The notes below the pieces were generated by a model. It ran no database searches. It saw only the letters and a program-made list of their open reading frames with translations, and was not told the origin of the DNA. From positions 434,001-498,000 of the forward strand of contig JBANDB010000002.1 of the NCBI GenBank assembly GCA_037576215.1: a stretch of 64,000 nt of DNA, written 5' to 3'. Numbering within the stretch: position 1 is the first letter of the stretch; every line of letters starts with the position of its first letter. Shown piece after piece: positions 43,294 to 53,500 of the stretch. Origin of the DNA: Armillaria gallica (lineage: Eukaryota > Basidiomycota > Agaricomycetes > Agaricales > Physalacriaceae). A program made the translations under genes and the position numbers.

Positions 43294-44689
43294 TCACATA
43301 TTAGATTCCTCCAAGTGTAATATACTTTTACTTGGCGAGTTTACTATGAAGATGGGTTGCAAATGATCAGCGCCCAGGAAATTCACACTAGCACCCTCGT
43401 ACAGATGTCCCTTCCCCGGTATGGAGAGCGAGACGATCGCCTGCATCGCATCGTGCACGTCTTCATACTGCACTAACAGCCGGAGCTCATCATGCCTTCA
43501 TGAAACCAATCAGTCGCTAAGACAAACGAGGATAACGCCCAAGCTCACCATTTTTGCTCGGATATCAGTGCGATGCTCCCAAACTGCCCGAAAAAGGCTC
43601 GATATTCGGACTTTCCGACGCGATGAGCCTTATCAAACTGCACGAGTAGCGTCCGGCACGCTCCCATACTGATGGCAGTAACAAGACTGCGGTGCTCTTC
43701 TGGGTTGGAGACCTCACCATCTTCCGTGGAAGAGCTGTCGACCGACGTTACCCTGACACTCAATCGGTCGGACTGACCCCCAAATTTGGCAATGAACTGT
43801 CGCGCGAGGTCCGGTGAGACAAATCGTAGTCTCATCATCTACAGGCAAAGGAGGTCAGCCAGGCCTGGTAAGAGGACCGAGGAGAACAAACATTTTGCTC
43901 GGGTCGAAGGCCTCCATATACGAGCCCCGCTACTTGTTTGTCGAAAGAGCTAACCCAGTCTCGTACAGCAATTGAGGTTTGCGGCGTCAAAATGTTGTCA
44001 ATAACGACATTTCGCTTGGAGTCGGTATTGCCCTCCTCTGGTGGCGAGTACCACTCGGGATACATATAATCACCCTCGTGGATGAACGATATCTGACAGT
44101 CTTTGAATTGGGGGTTCTCTTTCAGTACGAGTAGAACCTGAGGTGTCATTGAACCTAGCACACAAGTAAAAGTAGCAAGCATACATACCAGCATGGCATG
44201 ATGCAGAGAAAACACTCGTACGTTGGCTTTTGTGCCTTCGAGCTGCCAGGAAACCACCCTCTTGCCACCGAAAAGCAGCTCCTTCAGCTCTTCCACTCCC
44301 ATCTTATGTGGTAGCCCATCAATAATAAAGTGCAGCGACAGCCCATATCGTCCTAACGCCGCAACCGTGAACGCAGACAACGGCGCCGTCCGTACCTCCT
44401 CGTCGATCTTCACGTACAACCGGTCGCTGTTCTTCTGGCGATACCTTCTTGCTAGGGTCTTAGCAAAAAAGCAAAGAGAGACATGGTTCTGCGATGGTAT
44501 AATTGCCTCGACGGGGCTGGCGCTGAGGACGCCGACGACGTCGCTGACATCGTATCCATCTGGGAGCTGCTCGACGCGGACGGTGCGCCTAGTAGCAGAG
44601 AGAACAGGAATGCTAAGGCCTGAGGAGAATGTTGCGTAGGTGCGAGCGATGTTACGAAGGTGATGGTGGTGGGTGACAAGCCGTAGCAT
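43294..44689 (-). CDS. RRM-like protein, possibly mitochondrial (paralogue 2)
   Basis: Four exons (44689-44189, 44137-43892, 43838-43549, 43495-43294) give 412 residues. The start MLRLVTHHHHLRNIARTYAT looks like a mitochondrial presequence. It shares with the gene at 30952-32195 the pattern RTVRVEQLPDGYDVSDVVG then PVEAIIPSQNHVSLCFF, the middle QISFIHEGDYMYPEWY, the late CRTLLVQFDKAHRVGKSEYR and AFFGQFGSI, and the final YEDVHDAMQAIVSL. Intron positions correspond. The two copies are diverged (well under half identical by eye), so the duplication is old. An upstream Met at 44752 is possible but would precede the presequence. Function is not known; RNA binding is inferred from the fold pattern. 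Confidence 0.7.
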
Positions 44690-46125
44690 GGAAGGACATG
44701 GACGGGAGAGAAGAAAAAGAATTTGTTTCCCACGGTGTGCATACATTCTCACGCCACAGACGCGACGACCACGGTATTAATATTGGACAGCTTTCATATC
44801 CGGTATACCCACCAAAGCCATCAGTTCTTCAGGCAGTGCCGTACGGTACGACTACATTAATTTATGTGACAGTACCACCGGATTTTCAACCATTTTTGTG
44901 AGCTCTGTACAAGGACAATGAAAAGGTAACTGACTTTTGTATCAATGATTTAATGTTCTAGATTTTTTTTCAATGCTTTCCGACCCAACGCCACACTTGC
45001 AGGACATAAGTTGGGTTTCCCACAGCAATCTCCAGCACTCCAGCATATTGATTTCCCGTCAAACCTCACCCCGAGTCGGAGCCTGTCAGCTTAATCAGTA
45101 CACTAATATATGATGCATAGAAGACTGAAGTATATATTGAATAGCAAGCCGGCCGTAACTGCACGGACCGACATCGACAACACCACCGACTATTCAATAT
45201 ATCGTTCGGTCACTACGGACAGTGCACAAGTTGATACCAGTGAGTAATGCTGTCGTTCACGTATTTATTTCTCGTGAACAGGCGAAGCGACCTCAGTTCG
45301 AAGATTGTCATAGAGAGTCATGATGCGTGGGTAGCTGTACTGTACCAGACCACTTGTCGAGATGTTGCATTCCTTCCCATTGTTAAATTACTGCTATTAA
45401 CAGCTGACATTCCCATAGGCAAATCGATCCTTTTTGGTTGACCTTGGCTACGATGCTACACATCATTCATTAAGTAATCCATGAATAACTTCTCGTCATA
45501 CAGACGATTGATATATGAGAATAAATGTTGTAGTCGAAGCAACTGCCCTCCCGCCTTGGTGTGTGTACTGAGCAGATGGAATAGATGTGTAGATAAAAAC
45601 GGTATACAGCGGCACTTTTTGGTGGGAGATCGCCTTGGTACGCTTTAACACGAGCTGCATCGTCAGGTAATTGCGTAAGTTGTTTATCATCCTCAAGCGC
45701 AAGGTCTTCATTCATGTACCAGCACCAGTCACATTCGGTCGCATGATAACCAGGAATTTTGCCTAGGCTCACCCAAATAGACAGTCAAATCGCTTTCTAG
45801 AAAACATACCAAGTCGCCGTTACATTGCCATCACCGCGGCGGAATAAGCGCCAGCGTACCAAATCCAGTACAAAGCATATGCATTGGAACGGAGAACACC
45901 GAACATGTACCCAAAAAGCGGTAGCACGGTACCGAAAAGTTACTTAGGGTTAGGTTTTCTCTCGTTACGAAAGTACCCATAACCCAGCGATCCTACGTGT
46001 CGCTCCTTGTCCATCACCTTCGATCATCTTCACCTATCATTTCACGATTTTATGGACATTGGTATGCTTTACCGTCGACGTGGCCTATATGGGTCGTGGT
46101 TAATTAGTGTGCCTATAGAATAGAA
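44690..46125. other. Stretch without a confident gene
   Basis: A 15-bp inverted repeat, GTATATATTGAATAG (45130) and CTATTCAATATA (45193), could form a hairpin with a 50-bp loop. A minus-strand frame at 45772-45470 (start MSLGKIPGYHATECDWCWYM) has protein-like composition for its first 55 residues and may be one exon of an unrecognised gene. I did not find partner exons. Confidence 0.35.
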
Positions 46126-46884
46126 ATGTTCCCACCACAAGCCGATACCAACGGATTATGGGATTCCTGCAGTCAGCCTCCATCGACGTCGGAGAGCAGG
46201 AATACATCCACTAGCAGCTCTAGCGTCGTCGCACTCAGCCCAAGGCCCTCACCAGCGCTCGGACCGTCTGGCACAGGACGATCCCAGTGGACCCACCCAT
46301 CGGAATCGCCATCTGAACGCCAGGGCCAAGCGCCCTCACCACGATCCCAGCCCATCGATCCAGTATTCTTCCAAAGCGCATACCCATCATCACCCAGCGG
46401 CTCGCCTCCCCAGATGCCCCAGAGAGCCGCCCACATGCCCTTGCCGTCGCAAATAGCCGAAACTGCGATGATACACCCAATGCTCCAACTTAATGGAGGC
46501 CGAATCGAGCTCGACTTTTCCGTAAGCCTCGCGTGCGCGCACGTATGGGGCAGTGTGACTGAGCCGGCGACACTACCGCCCTTGCCGTCACTGGCTGTGG
46601 TCAGCCAAATGCTGCCATGGCCTATAGTCGTCCAGAGGTCGGCTATTCGAGAGTGGGTGACGGTGGCTGATGTGGTCGAGACTATCTGGCGCGCGCTGCA
46701 GGTCCCCATTCCGTGGTCGCCGCCACCGATGTCGCCTTCACTGCTCATGGCCATAGAGCACGAGGGAGAGTACAGAGAAAGGATTGCCATCCCTAGACTA
46801 ACATGTCTGAAGGGTAGGACTCGGTTCATGGGCCTAACCAAGGACGACGATGAGAGCGATACGTGGGTTCTCCACGTCGCCTAG
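46126..46884 (+). CDS. DUF6699-domain protein
   Basis: A single exon of 252 residues. The first 110 residues are Ser/Pro-rich and disordered. The rest matches the layout of the fungal DUF6699 domain: MIHPMLQLNGGRIELDFSVS, LPWPIVVQ, WVTVADVVETIWRAL, and the ending TRFMGLTKDDDESDTWVLHV. The domain is common in mushrooms and of unknown function. There is no signal peptide or membrane segment. Proteins of this type have no known catalytic residues, so no role is proposed. GC content and codon use are like the other host genes. Confidence 0.75.
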   Translation: MFPPQADTNGLWDSCSQPPSTSESRNTSTSSSSVVALSPRPSPALGPSGTGRSQWTHPSESPSERQGQAPSPRSQPIDPVFFQSAYPSSPSGSPPQMPQRAAHMPLPSQIAETAMIHPMLQLNGGRIELDFSVSLACAHVWGSVTEPATLPPLPSLAVVSQMLPWPIVVQRSAIREWVTVADVVETIWRALQVPIPWSPPPMSPSLLMAIEHEGEYRERIAIPRLTCLKGRTRFMGLTKDDDESDTWVLHVA

Positions 46885-47367
46885 GGCATTCTTGACGCTG
46901 GAATGGTGACACCATAGAATGTTCAAAAGACCGATAACAGCATCTTGCACCTTCGTATTTCGATTAACACACTCCTACTCAATATTTTGTACTTGTAGCT
47001 ACACACCTTGGAACCAGGAAGAATTCGGGTTGATTCCTCACAGATACGTTTCTTTTCGGCACGCTTTTCATCCGAGAATCTCCGAGGCCCTAGGAAAACA
47101 GCTGGAGTGCAAAGAAAAGTCCCAAGGCAGGCATTGAAGGAGGGGATTCGCTCATCGAGAGTATATCATGGGCGTTCAGAGTAAAATGACTCACGCGGCT
47201 GTACCGCTCCACGTCAACAGAACACGCGGTGGTCTAGACCGTTGCCTTCGCGTAGGTGAAGCCTGGAATGGTCCAGGCCCTTACACGTGACTTCGGCGAT
47301 CTAATCTTATCGAAGCCAAAATTATTGAAAATAATCTCCCACAACTTCGACGTTAACGAGCATGGGC
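46885..47367. other. Intergenic; promoter region of dehydrogenase copy 1
   Basis: The last 230 bp recur before the second dehydrogenase copy (around 49030-49254), sharing the CTGTA-CGCTCC and AACACGC motifs. TATATAG at 47392 lies after the ATG used and so is not its TATA box. Nothing else was seen. Confidence 0.45.
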
Positions 47368-48765
47368 ATGACGTTCAGTGCAATACTTTGGCTCTATATA
47401 GTCAACTTTTGTCGTTTCCTTTCTCAATCGTTTCCTCCTTCCCTAAAATGGTCCGCAGATGACATACCTGACCTTTCTGGACGCGTTGCTATTGTAACGG
47501 GTGAATAACCTACATTTTTGACAAGTACTCGATGACTGATACGCGCATCTTCAGGTGGAAATACGGGAATTGGCAAAGAGACTATTAGGGCACTTCTCAA
47601 GCGAAATGCAAAGGTATACATGGCAGCTAGAAACGAAATGAAGGCGCGTAACACGATACACGAGCTGTTGAAAAACACGGGGAAAGAAGCGATCTTCCTT
47701 AAATTGGACCTTGCAAGTCTTGAGAGCGTAAGAGAAGCGGCCGCAGAGTTCAAGAGGTTTGTCACCAATCGTTGGCTACTATTTCTAAATCTCTCTCATA
47801 ACTATGTAAATTATATAGCAAAGAAACCGAACTGCATATTCTCTTCAACAACGCGTATGATTTTCTCCTGTCTTGAACATGCCTTTTGATGTAATTGCTC
47901 ATTTTAGTGGAGTTATGTGGCCCCCTCTGCAACAAATCAGCGCAGACGGATACGACCTCCAATTCGCTACGAATGTCATGGGTATGTTTACATCCTTCGT
48001 CTCTAATAGCAAAGTCTTACGTTCACTAGGCCATTTTCTTCTAACGCATCTTCTCCTTGTGAATCTCAAAACCGGAGCCAAATCCCTCCCGGAGAAGAAA
48101 TCCCGCGTCATCAATACCTCATCCGGGGCAAGCTACCTCACCCATCGCATCGATTGGGAGACATTGGTAGACGGGCCGAAACGACGAGCCTGGTTATCGT
48201 CCACGGAGGCTTTGTATCACCAGAGCAAATTTGTCTGTCGATGTCCTCCCTATCTTTTTATTCTGTAAAGTTCACTAGTTCTTAGGCAAGCGTCGTATTC
48301 TCAAACGAACTCGCAAGGCGGTACGCAGACGAGGGGATCATCTCGATATCGCTGAACCCTGGTGACGATAAACCTTGAGATTTTACACCCCGATGTGCTG
48401 ACAAATACTAAGGAAACATTAAAACCGAACTCCTCCGGCACAAGTCCTCAATTTTTCAATACCTTAGCGTACGGTGTCGCCTTGCCTACTGGCATACACA
48501 AGCTGACTCGGAAATCACAGCAATACGTTTTATACTCGACAACATACGGAGCCTTGACGCAGCTCTGGGCGGGAACGGCACCAGAAGCAGCAGAGTGTAA
48601 CGGCATGGTACGCGTTGGTGGTATGATTTTGGACGCGAGCTAACCTGGACTTCAACGACTTAGTTTCTGGCGCCATGGGCGAGGATTGCACGCCCGAATC
48701 CATGCACCGATGACCCTGCCGTTGCGAAGAAGCTGTGGGACTGGCTGGAGGAACATACGCAGTAG
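47368..48765 (+). CDS. Short-chain dehydrogenase/reductase, tandem copy 1
   Basis: Nine exons (47368-47500, 47555-47756, 47819-47854, 47908-47981, 48030-48232, 48286-48361, 48413-48468, 48521-48607, 48664-48765) give 322 residues. The start [14 protein letters not shown] is hydrophobic, so the enzyme may be membrane-anchored. SDR motifs follow: TGGNTGIG (nucleotide-binding Gly-rich loop, split by intron 1), NNAG (split by intron 3), INTSSGASY with the active-site Ser, and ALYHQSKF with Tyr-x-x-x-Lys. LDLASL after the second strand is typical of NADP(H)-type members. [16 protein letters not shown] and [12 protein letters not shown] close the protein as in mushroom homologues annotated near retinol-dehydrogenase-like SDRs. 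Substrate unknown. A disrupted duplicate follows at 49255. Confidence 0.85.
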
Positions 48766-49254
48766 GTATGCAGAGTATTAGTACCACAGGTCTCTCGTCA
48801 GTGGTCACCCCTGCTGAGATATTCCAGCGGTATATTTTCACCACAAGCACCGGGCGCTAGTGATTTTTCAAAGTGCTGTACATTGGCACGGCGGGAATTG
48901 AAATCATCAAGCAGATACCGGCAAGAAGATATCCCTCCTAGTTTTATGGCTTGTTGCATTCTCACTGCCAGGATACCAAGAATGTTCTTGACGACACGTT
49001 TCCCCGCTTGAAACCGGCATCAGATCAGTAGGTTATATCATAAGCGTTCAGAGGAGAGTGTTTCACGTAGCTGTATCGCTCCCGGACGCGCCGACAAAAC
49101 ACGCCGTAGTCTATACCGTTCACAGTCGCGTACGGACAGTCTAGCGTGGTATCACGAGCTTACAATATCTAATTTTATCCAAACCAATTTCCAAAATTAT
49201 TGTAAATAATCCAGGACTCCTTCTTCCACAACTTCGATGATAACGAGCACGAGC
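48766..49254. other. Duplicated spacer after dehydrogenase copy 1
   Basis: The first 260 bp recur downstream of copy 2 (56367-56620; for example ATTCCAGCGGTATA against GTTCCAGCGGTATA). The rest is the duplicated upstream region. No gene. Confidence 0.6.
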
Positions 49255-49932
49255 ATGACGCTCAGATCTTTATTTTGGCTCTATTTAGTCAATTTTTGTC
49301 GTCTCCTTTCTCAGTCATTTCCTCCATCCCCAAAATGGTCCGCAGATGACATCCCTGACCTTTCTGGACGCGTTATTATTGTTACTGGTAAGTAATCGGG
49401 AATTTTTTGAGCGACTCAATGAATGATACCCCCATATTCAGGCGGGAATACGGGAATTGGTAGAGAGACTATAAAGGCTCTTCTCCGGCGCAATGCAAAG
49501 GTATACATGGCAGCTAGAAACGAAATCAAGGCACGTAACACGATACGTGAGCTGTTGCAAGACACAGGGAAAGAAGCGATCTTCCTTAAATTGAACCTTG
49601 CAAGTCTTGAGAGCGTAAGAGAAGCTGCTGCAGAATTCAAGAGGTTCGCCACGAATCGTTGACTCCTATATCTATCTCTAAACCTCTTTTATATAGCAAT
49701 GAAACCGAACTGCACGTTCTCTTCAACAACGCGTGAGATTTTCTCCAGTTTTAAAGATCCCTTTTCATATAATTGCTTTCTTCAGTGGAGTTATGTGGCC
49801 CCCTCTGCACCAAATCAGCGCAGACGGATACGACCTCCAATTTGCTACGAACGTCATGGGTACTGCCTATAAATACTTCGCCCCTAACAACAAATTCTTA
49901 CCTTTACTAGGCCACTTTCTCCTAACACACCA

Positions 49933-50459
49933 TGTTAAGAATCAGGGTATTTTGAGTAATACACGAAGTAATGAATTCTCGAGTAAAACCCAAGTTGTGA
50001 GCGAGGATGTCCTAAAGCCGAGGTCCAACCACCAAGAGGGATCCGATATGGGTGCTAACAAGCGCTAGGCGTAGTTAACGGGGCGTCAGCAAGCGCTAGG
50101 CGTAATTGACGGGGTTTCCAACAAGCGCTAGGCGTAGTTGGAAAGCAAACGGAACAGCAAGCGCTAGGCGTAACCGATCAGATATGCTTAGATCACACAG
50201 TTAAGTGGACGATGAAGAGTAGTGAAATTAGATTAAGATATCCCTAGTACAGTTTATCTACAAGTTTATATACTAAGGGAAGATTCGAGTCATTATTATT
50301 CTACCATGTTCCATAATATTCTAGTATTAGTACGAAGAATAGAGAAAGTAACAGAAAGTAATAGAAAATACAAGCGAGTCACTGTTAAGACCGAGAAGGC
50401 CGAGTATGGGCATGTGTTGACTCATGCACCAAGTCAACGGATACGTGAAATCCATAACA
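49933..50459 (-). repeat. 3' LTR of the 1487-codon element
   Basis: A 527-bp LTR carrying four copies of AGCGCTAGGCGTA. It differs from the other LTR at about two positions (for example GAGGTCC against GAGTTCC near 50021/55220). Confidence 0.95.
50061..50172. repeat. Four-unit repeat AGCGCTAGGCGTA inside the LTR
   Basis: Units start at 50061, 50092, 50124 and 50160; spacings are 31, 32 and 36 bp, close to three helical turns. The same array lies at 55260-55371 in the other LTR. Each unit contains the palindrome AGCGCT. On the element strand it lies 90-200 nt downstream of a TATATAAAC box, so it should be transcribed and may act in the RNA leader or as downstream promoter sites. Confidence 0.75.
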
Positions 50460-50578
50460 GAGCCCCCCCAGTCTACATATGCCTTAACGAGGCAAAGGAA
50501 AGGTAAATAAAGAGGTAGAAGAAAGTGAACCGAGTTGTACATTTGAATTGTGCCGTATCAAGCTTAGGGGAATAGAAT

Positions 50579-53500
50579 TTATTCCATGTCCTCCACCCAT
50601 GGAGGGCAAGGTTCGCCACGTTCGGGAATGACAACATGTACCGGCTTCTCGTTCATAGATGGATCGAGAATTAGGTTGAAGTCCAGTTTGGAGGCTCGAT
50701 GAGGTACCGTGACTACTGTGAGTGGATGTGTGGATGAATGCCCGGAGTCAACTATTATAGTAAATTCGAATTGGTTCCCATAGCTATATGCACCTAAATT
50801 TGGTTCAAGTGATATGCGAGTAGAGGAAGCCCGAGGTTGCATGCGACGAAGCTGGGAATCGGCGTGTGCTGCCAGTTCATGGGAGCCGTTTCCAAAACGG
50901 GAACGATATTGATGATGGGCCCCATCATTTCGCTGCCTAATCGATCCTGCCTTCGTTCCATTCACGCTCGAGATTGTACTCAGCTTCTGACATTGCTTTG
51001 AAGCCTCAGTATTATCCGTTTCGTCTCCTGGTGCGTGTATGCGTCGCTTAAGGCTCAAGACCTTTGTATCATCCACTGATGGCTCGGACGCAGTCGGTGC
51101 TAGGCTTGTCGAACATGCAAGAAAGCTGGTTTCGGCATGTCCAGAGATTAAACTAGAAGATACTGTGATAAGAATGGTAAACAGTTCCCCTGGTACGCCG
51201 TTTGAACCACTGACGAGCAGAACATTCTGATTTGATTGATTATGTTCAGCTTTCTCTGGGAAATTGAGCTTCGGTGATGCTATATTCAGCGCGGCACTCT
51301 TTGGATGGTATTCGAGCAGCCGTTTTGACTCTTCCTTTGCCAGCAAAATTTCCGCTATAATTGCGAAGCAGCAACACGCTGAAAACCTATGGAAATCAGT
51401 TGATTCCAGAATGAGCTGGCGAAGGAATTCCGATTGAGGTGAGCGTTTAGTCTCTTGCAGATCCTGCTGTTGAACCGAGAAACTAGCTGTACGATCCTGT
51501 AGCATGGTAGAGATCGCTGGAGATCGTGAATTTCTGAATCTATGCGAAGCTCGATGTACCAAGGATTGTCCGAGTTCGTTGTCTCCAAGAGTGAGAGTGA
51601 AACAGGGAACATGATGGAAGAAAGTCGTGATATGGTCGCGTCCGGTAGTGCCAAGCTCTTCAAAGGCGGTGTTGAGAATCCTCCGTGGATTGATTCTGAC
51701 AGCGAGTCGACGCAGATTATGCACTGTCCTAATACGCTGACTCCTTTGAATGGTTTGTTGTCGTCGTTTCATCCTCTGGATTCCCCTATGAACACGGTAA
51801 AACCTTTTGCGATGAATACGAACAGGACAGACGGTATCCCCATTTCCTACCGATGTTATAGCATTGTGGATGTTTGCAATGCGAAGGACAAAGAGTCGGG
51901 AGACGAGATGATAGGGTAAGTCCTTTCCCTGATGCCAACATGTTTCTTGGCTGACGTTTTCTTCGGGAAATAGGATGCCATGAATGCAGGGTGCGCCTGA
52001 ATGTCGTTTAGGAGACGCGCAGATGGAGAGCGGCTTCATCGTGCAATGATAGCAAAAGGGATCGGCTTTCATAGTCGCCGGTGAGTTGTTTCCAAAATAG
52101 GAATGATATTGATGATGTTGATCGTCATGGCCTTCCTTTTGCTGCGTTATCGATGCTACCGCTGGTTCATTCACCCTTGAGGTTGTGTCTAGCCTTCGGT
52201 CTTGCATCAATGTCCCAGGGCTACTCCATCCAATGATGTCCAACACAGTCGTCATTTGGACGGCACGTTGGATGTTTACACCCGGATCACCAGTCTGATC
52301 TTCAAGTCTCCTTATTGGTCTGACGCGCTGTCTTTCCTTGTCGCACAATCGGCTATTTATTGAGGCATCTGTGCCAACAATTGTCCCCTTCGCTTCGGAT
52401 TCCGATGGCTGGACTTGGTGTCGTTCAGTTAGGACAACATTTGGATCATTTTTCGGAATCACTAGGCCCGAATGCATGTGCAAGCTGTCTTGGGTATTTT
52501 CGGAAGTGAGAGGGGGAGAGACAGTGACCGGAATATAAATCTTGGAGAAAGGTATGTGGTTTGGACTGGTGTCGAGCTGTATATTCCGCTTTAGCTTACT
52601 AGCAGCAGCGATCTCCGGTGATGTTGTCGATGTTATATTCTCAAATTTGGGAGGCTGTGTATAGTCTGCGAGACTGAAAGTGGAGCTGGGAATGTCATAG
52701 AAGGAAGTCGCAGTGATATTCTCGTGTCCGGAGTCGATGACGAACTCTTCGAAGGTGGTGTTTGGAATTGCCGGAGGGTTGATTCTGATTGTGAGTGGAT
52801 GCCGATTGCACATTGTCCTAGCGTGCTGACTCTCTCGAGTGGTGCATCGTCGTCGTTTCATCGTCCGGCTCCCCTTACTGACTCCATAAAGCCCTTTCTG
52901 GGGATTACAAACACGTCTGGCTAGATACTCCTTTCGTACCGCCTTTAGAATGTTGTACATGTTCGTACAATGAAGACCAAAGTGCTCGGAAACGAGGGCA
53001 TGAGGTGGATCATACAGTCGCTGCTGACGAGTTTCCTGGCTAATGTTTCGTTTATCAAATAGGCCACCGCGCGTTGTCAGAGGTCGGATGTCGATAGGTA
53101 TATTGGTACTGGACTCCAGAGGTATCACGAAGCATCTGTTGACTACCTCTCCGTGTACTCGTCGAAGGTTTGGATGCCGGCAATTATAAACCCTCCAATG
53201 GTACAACTGACGCTCCTGATTGATAGTTGATGGCGCTGTAGCCTTCTCAATTTTGATTTCGCGTTTAGCAAGACGTGGGCTGCATAACTGACATTTCATT
53301 CTATCTGTCTGCCTCCTGAAGTTCGTCTTCTTGATGCGAACCTTAGGCTGTGCAGAGAGCATCGCAAGTGCCTTCTGGGAGTTACTCGTGATATACAAGC
53401 CTAGATCGGGGACCGGCTTCAAGGCATCACGATCAAAGGTATTCATCTCTGACTGAACCCATATCTCTTCGCTTACCAGGATGGTATATCTAGGCAGCGG

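Noticed and set aside
46173..46841. 222-codon minus-strand frame
   Set aside because: Antisense of the DUF6699 gene, whose plus-strand domain is recognised.
47368..47460. Idea that both dehydrogenase copies lack a start codon because the ATG before WSADD is out of frame
   Set aside because: An ATG at 47368 (and 49255) is in frame with [11 protein letters not shown], and the resulting N-terminus (…SQSFPP…KW) fits the family.
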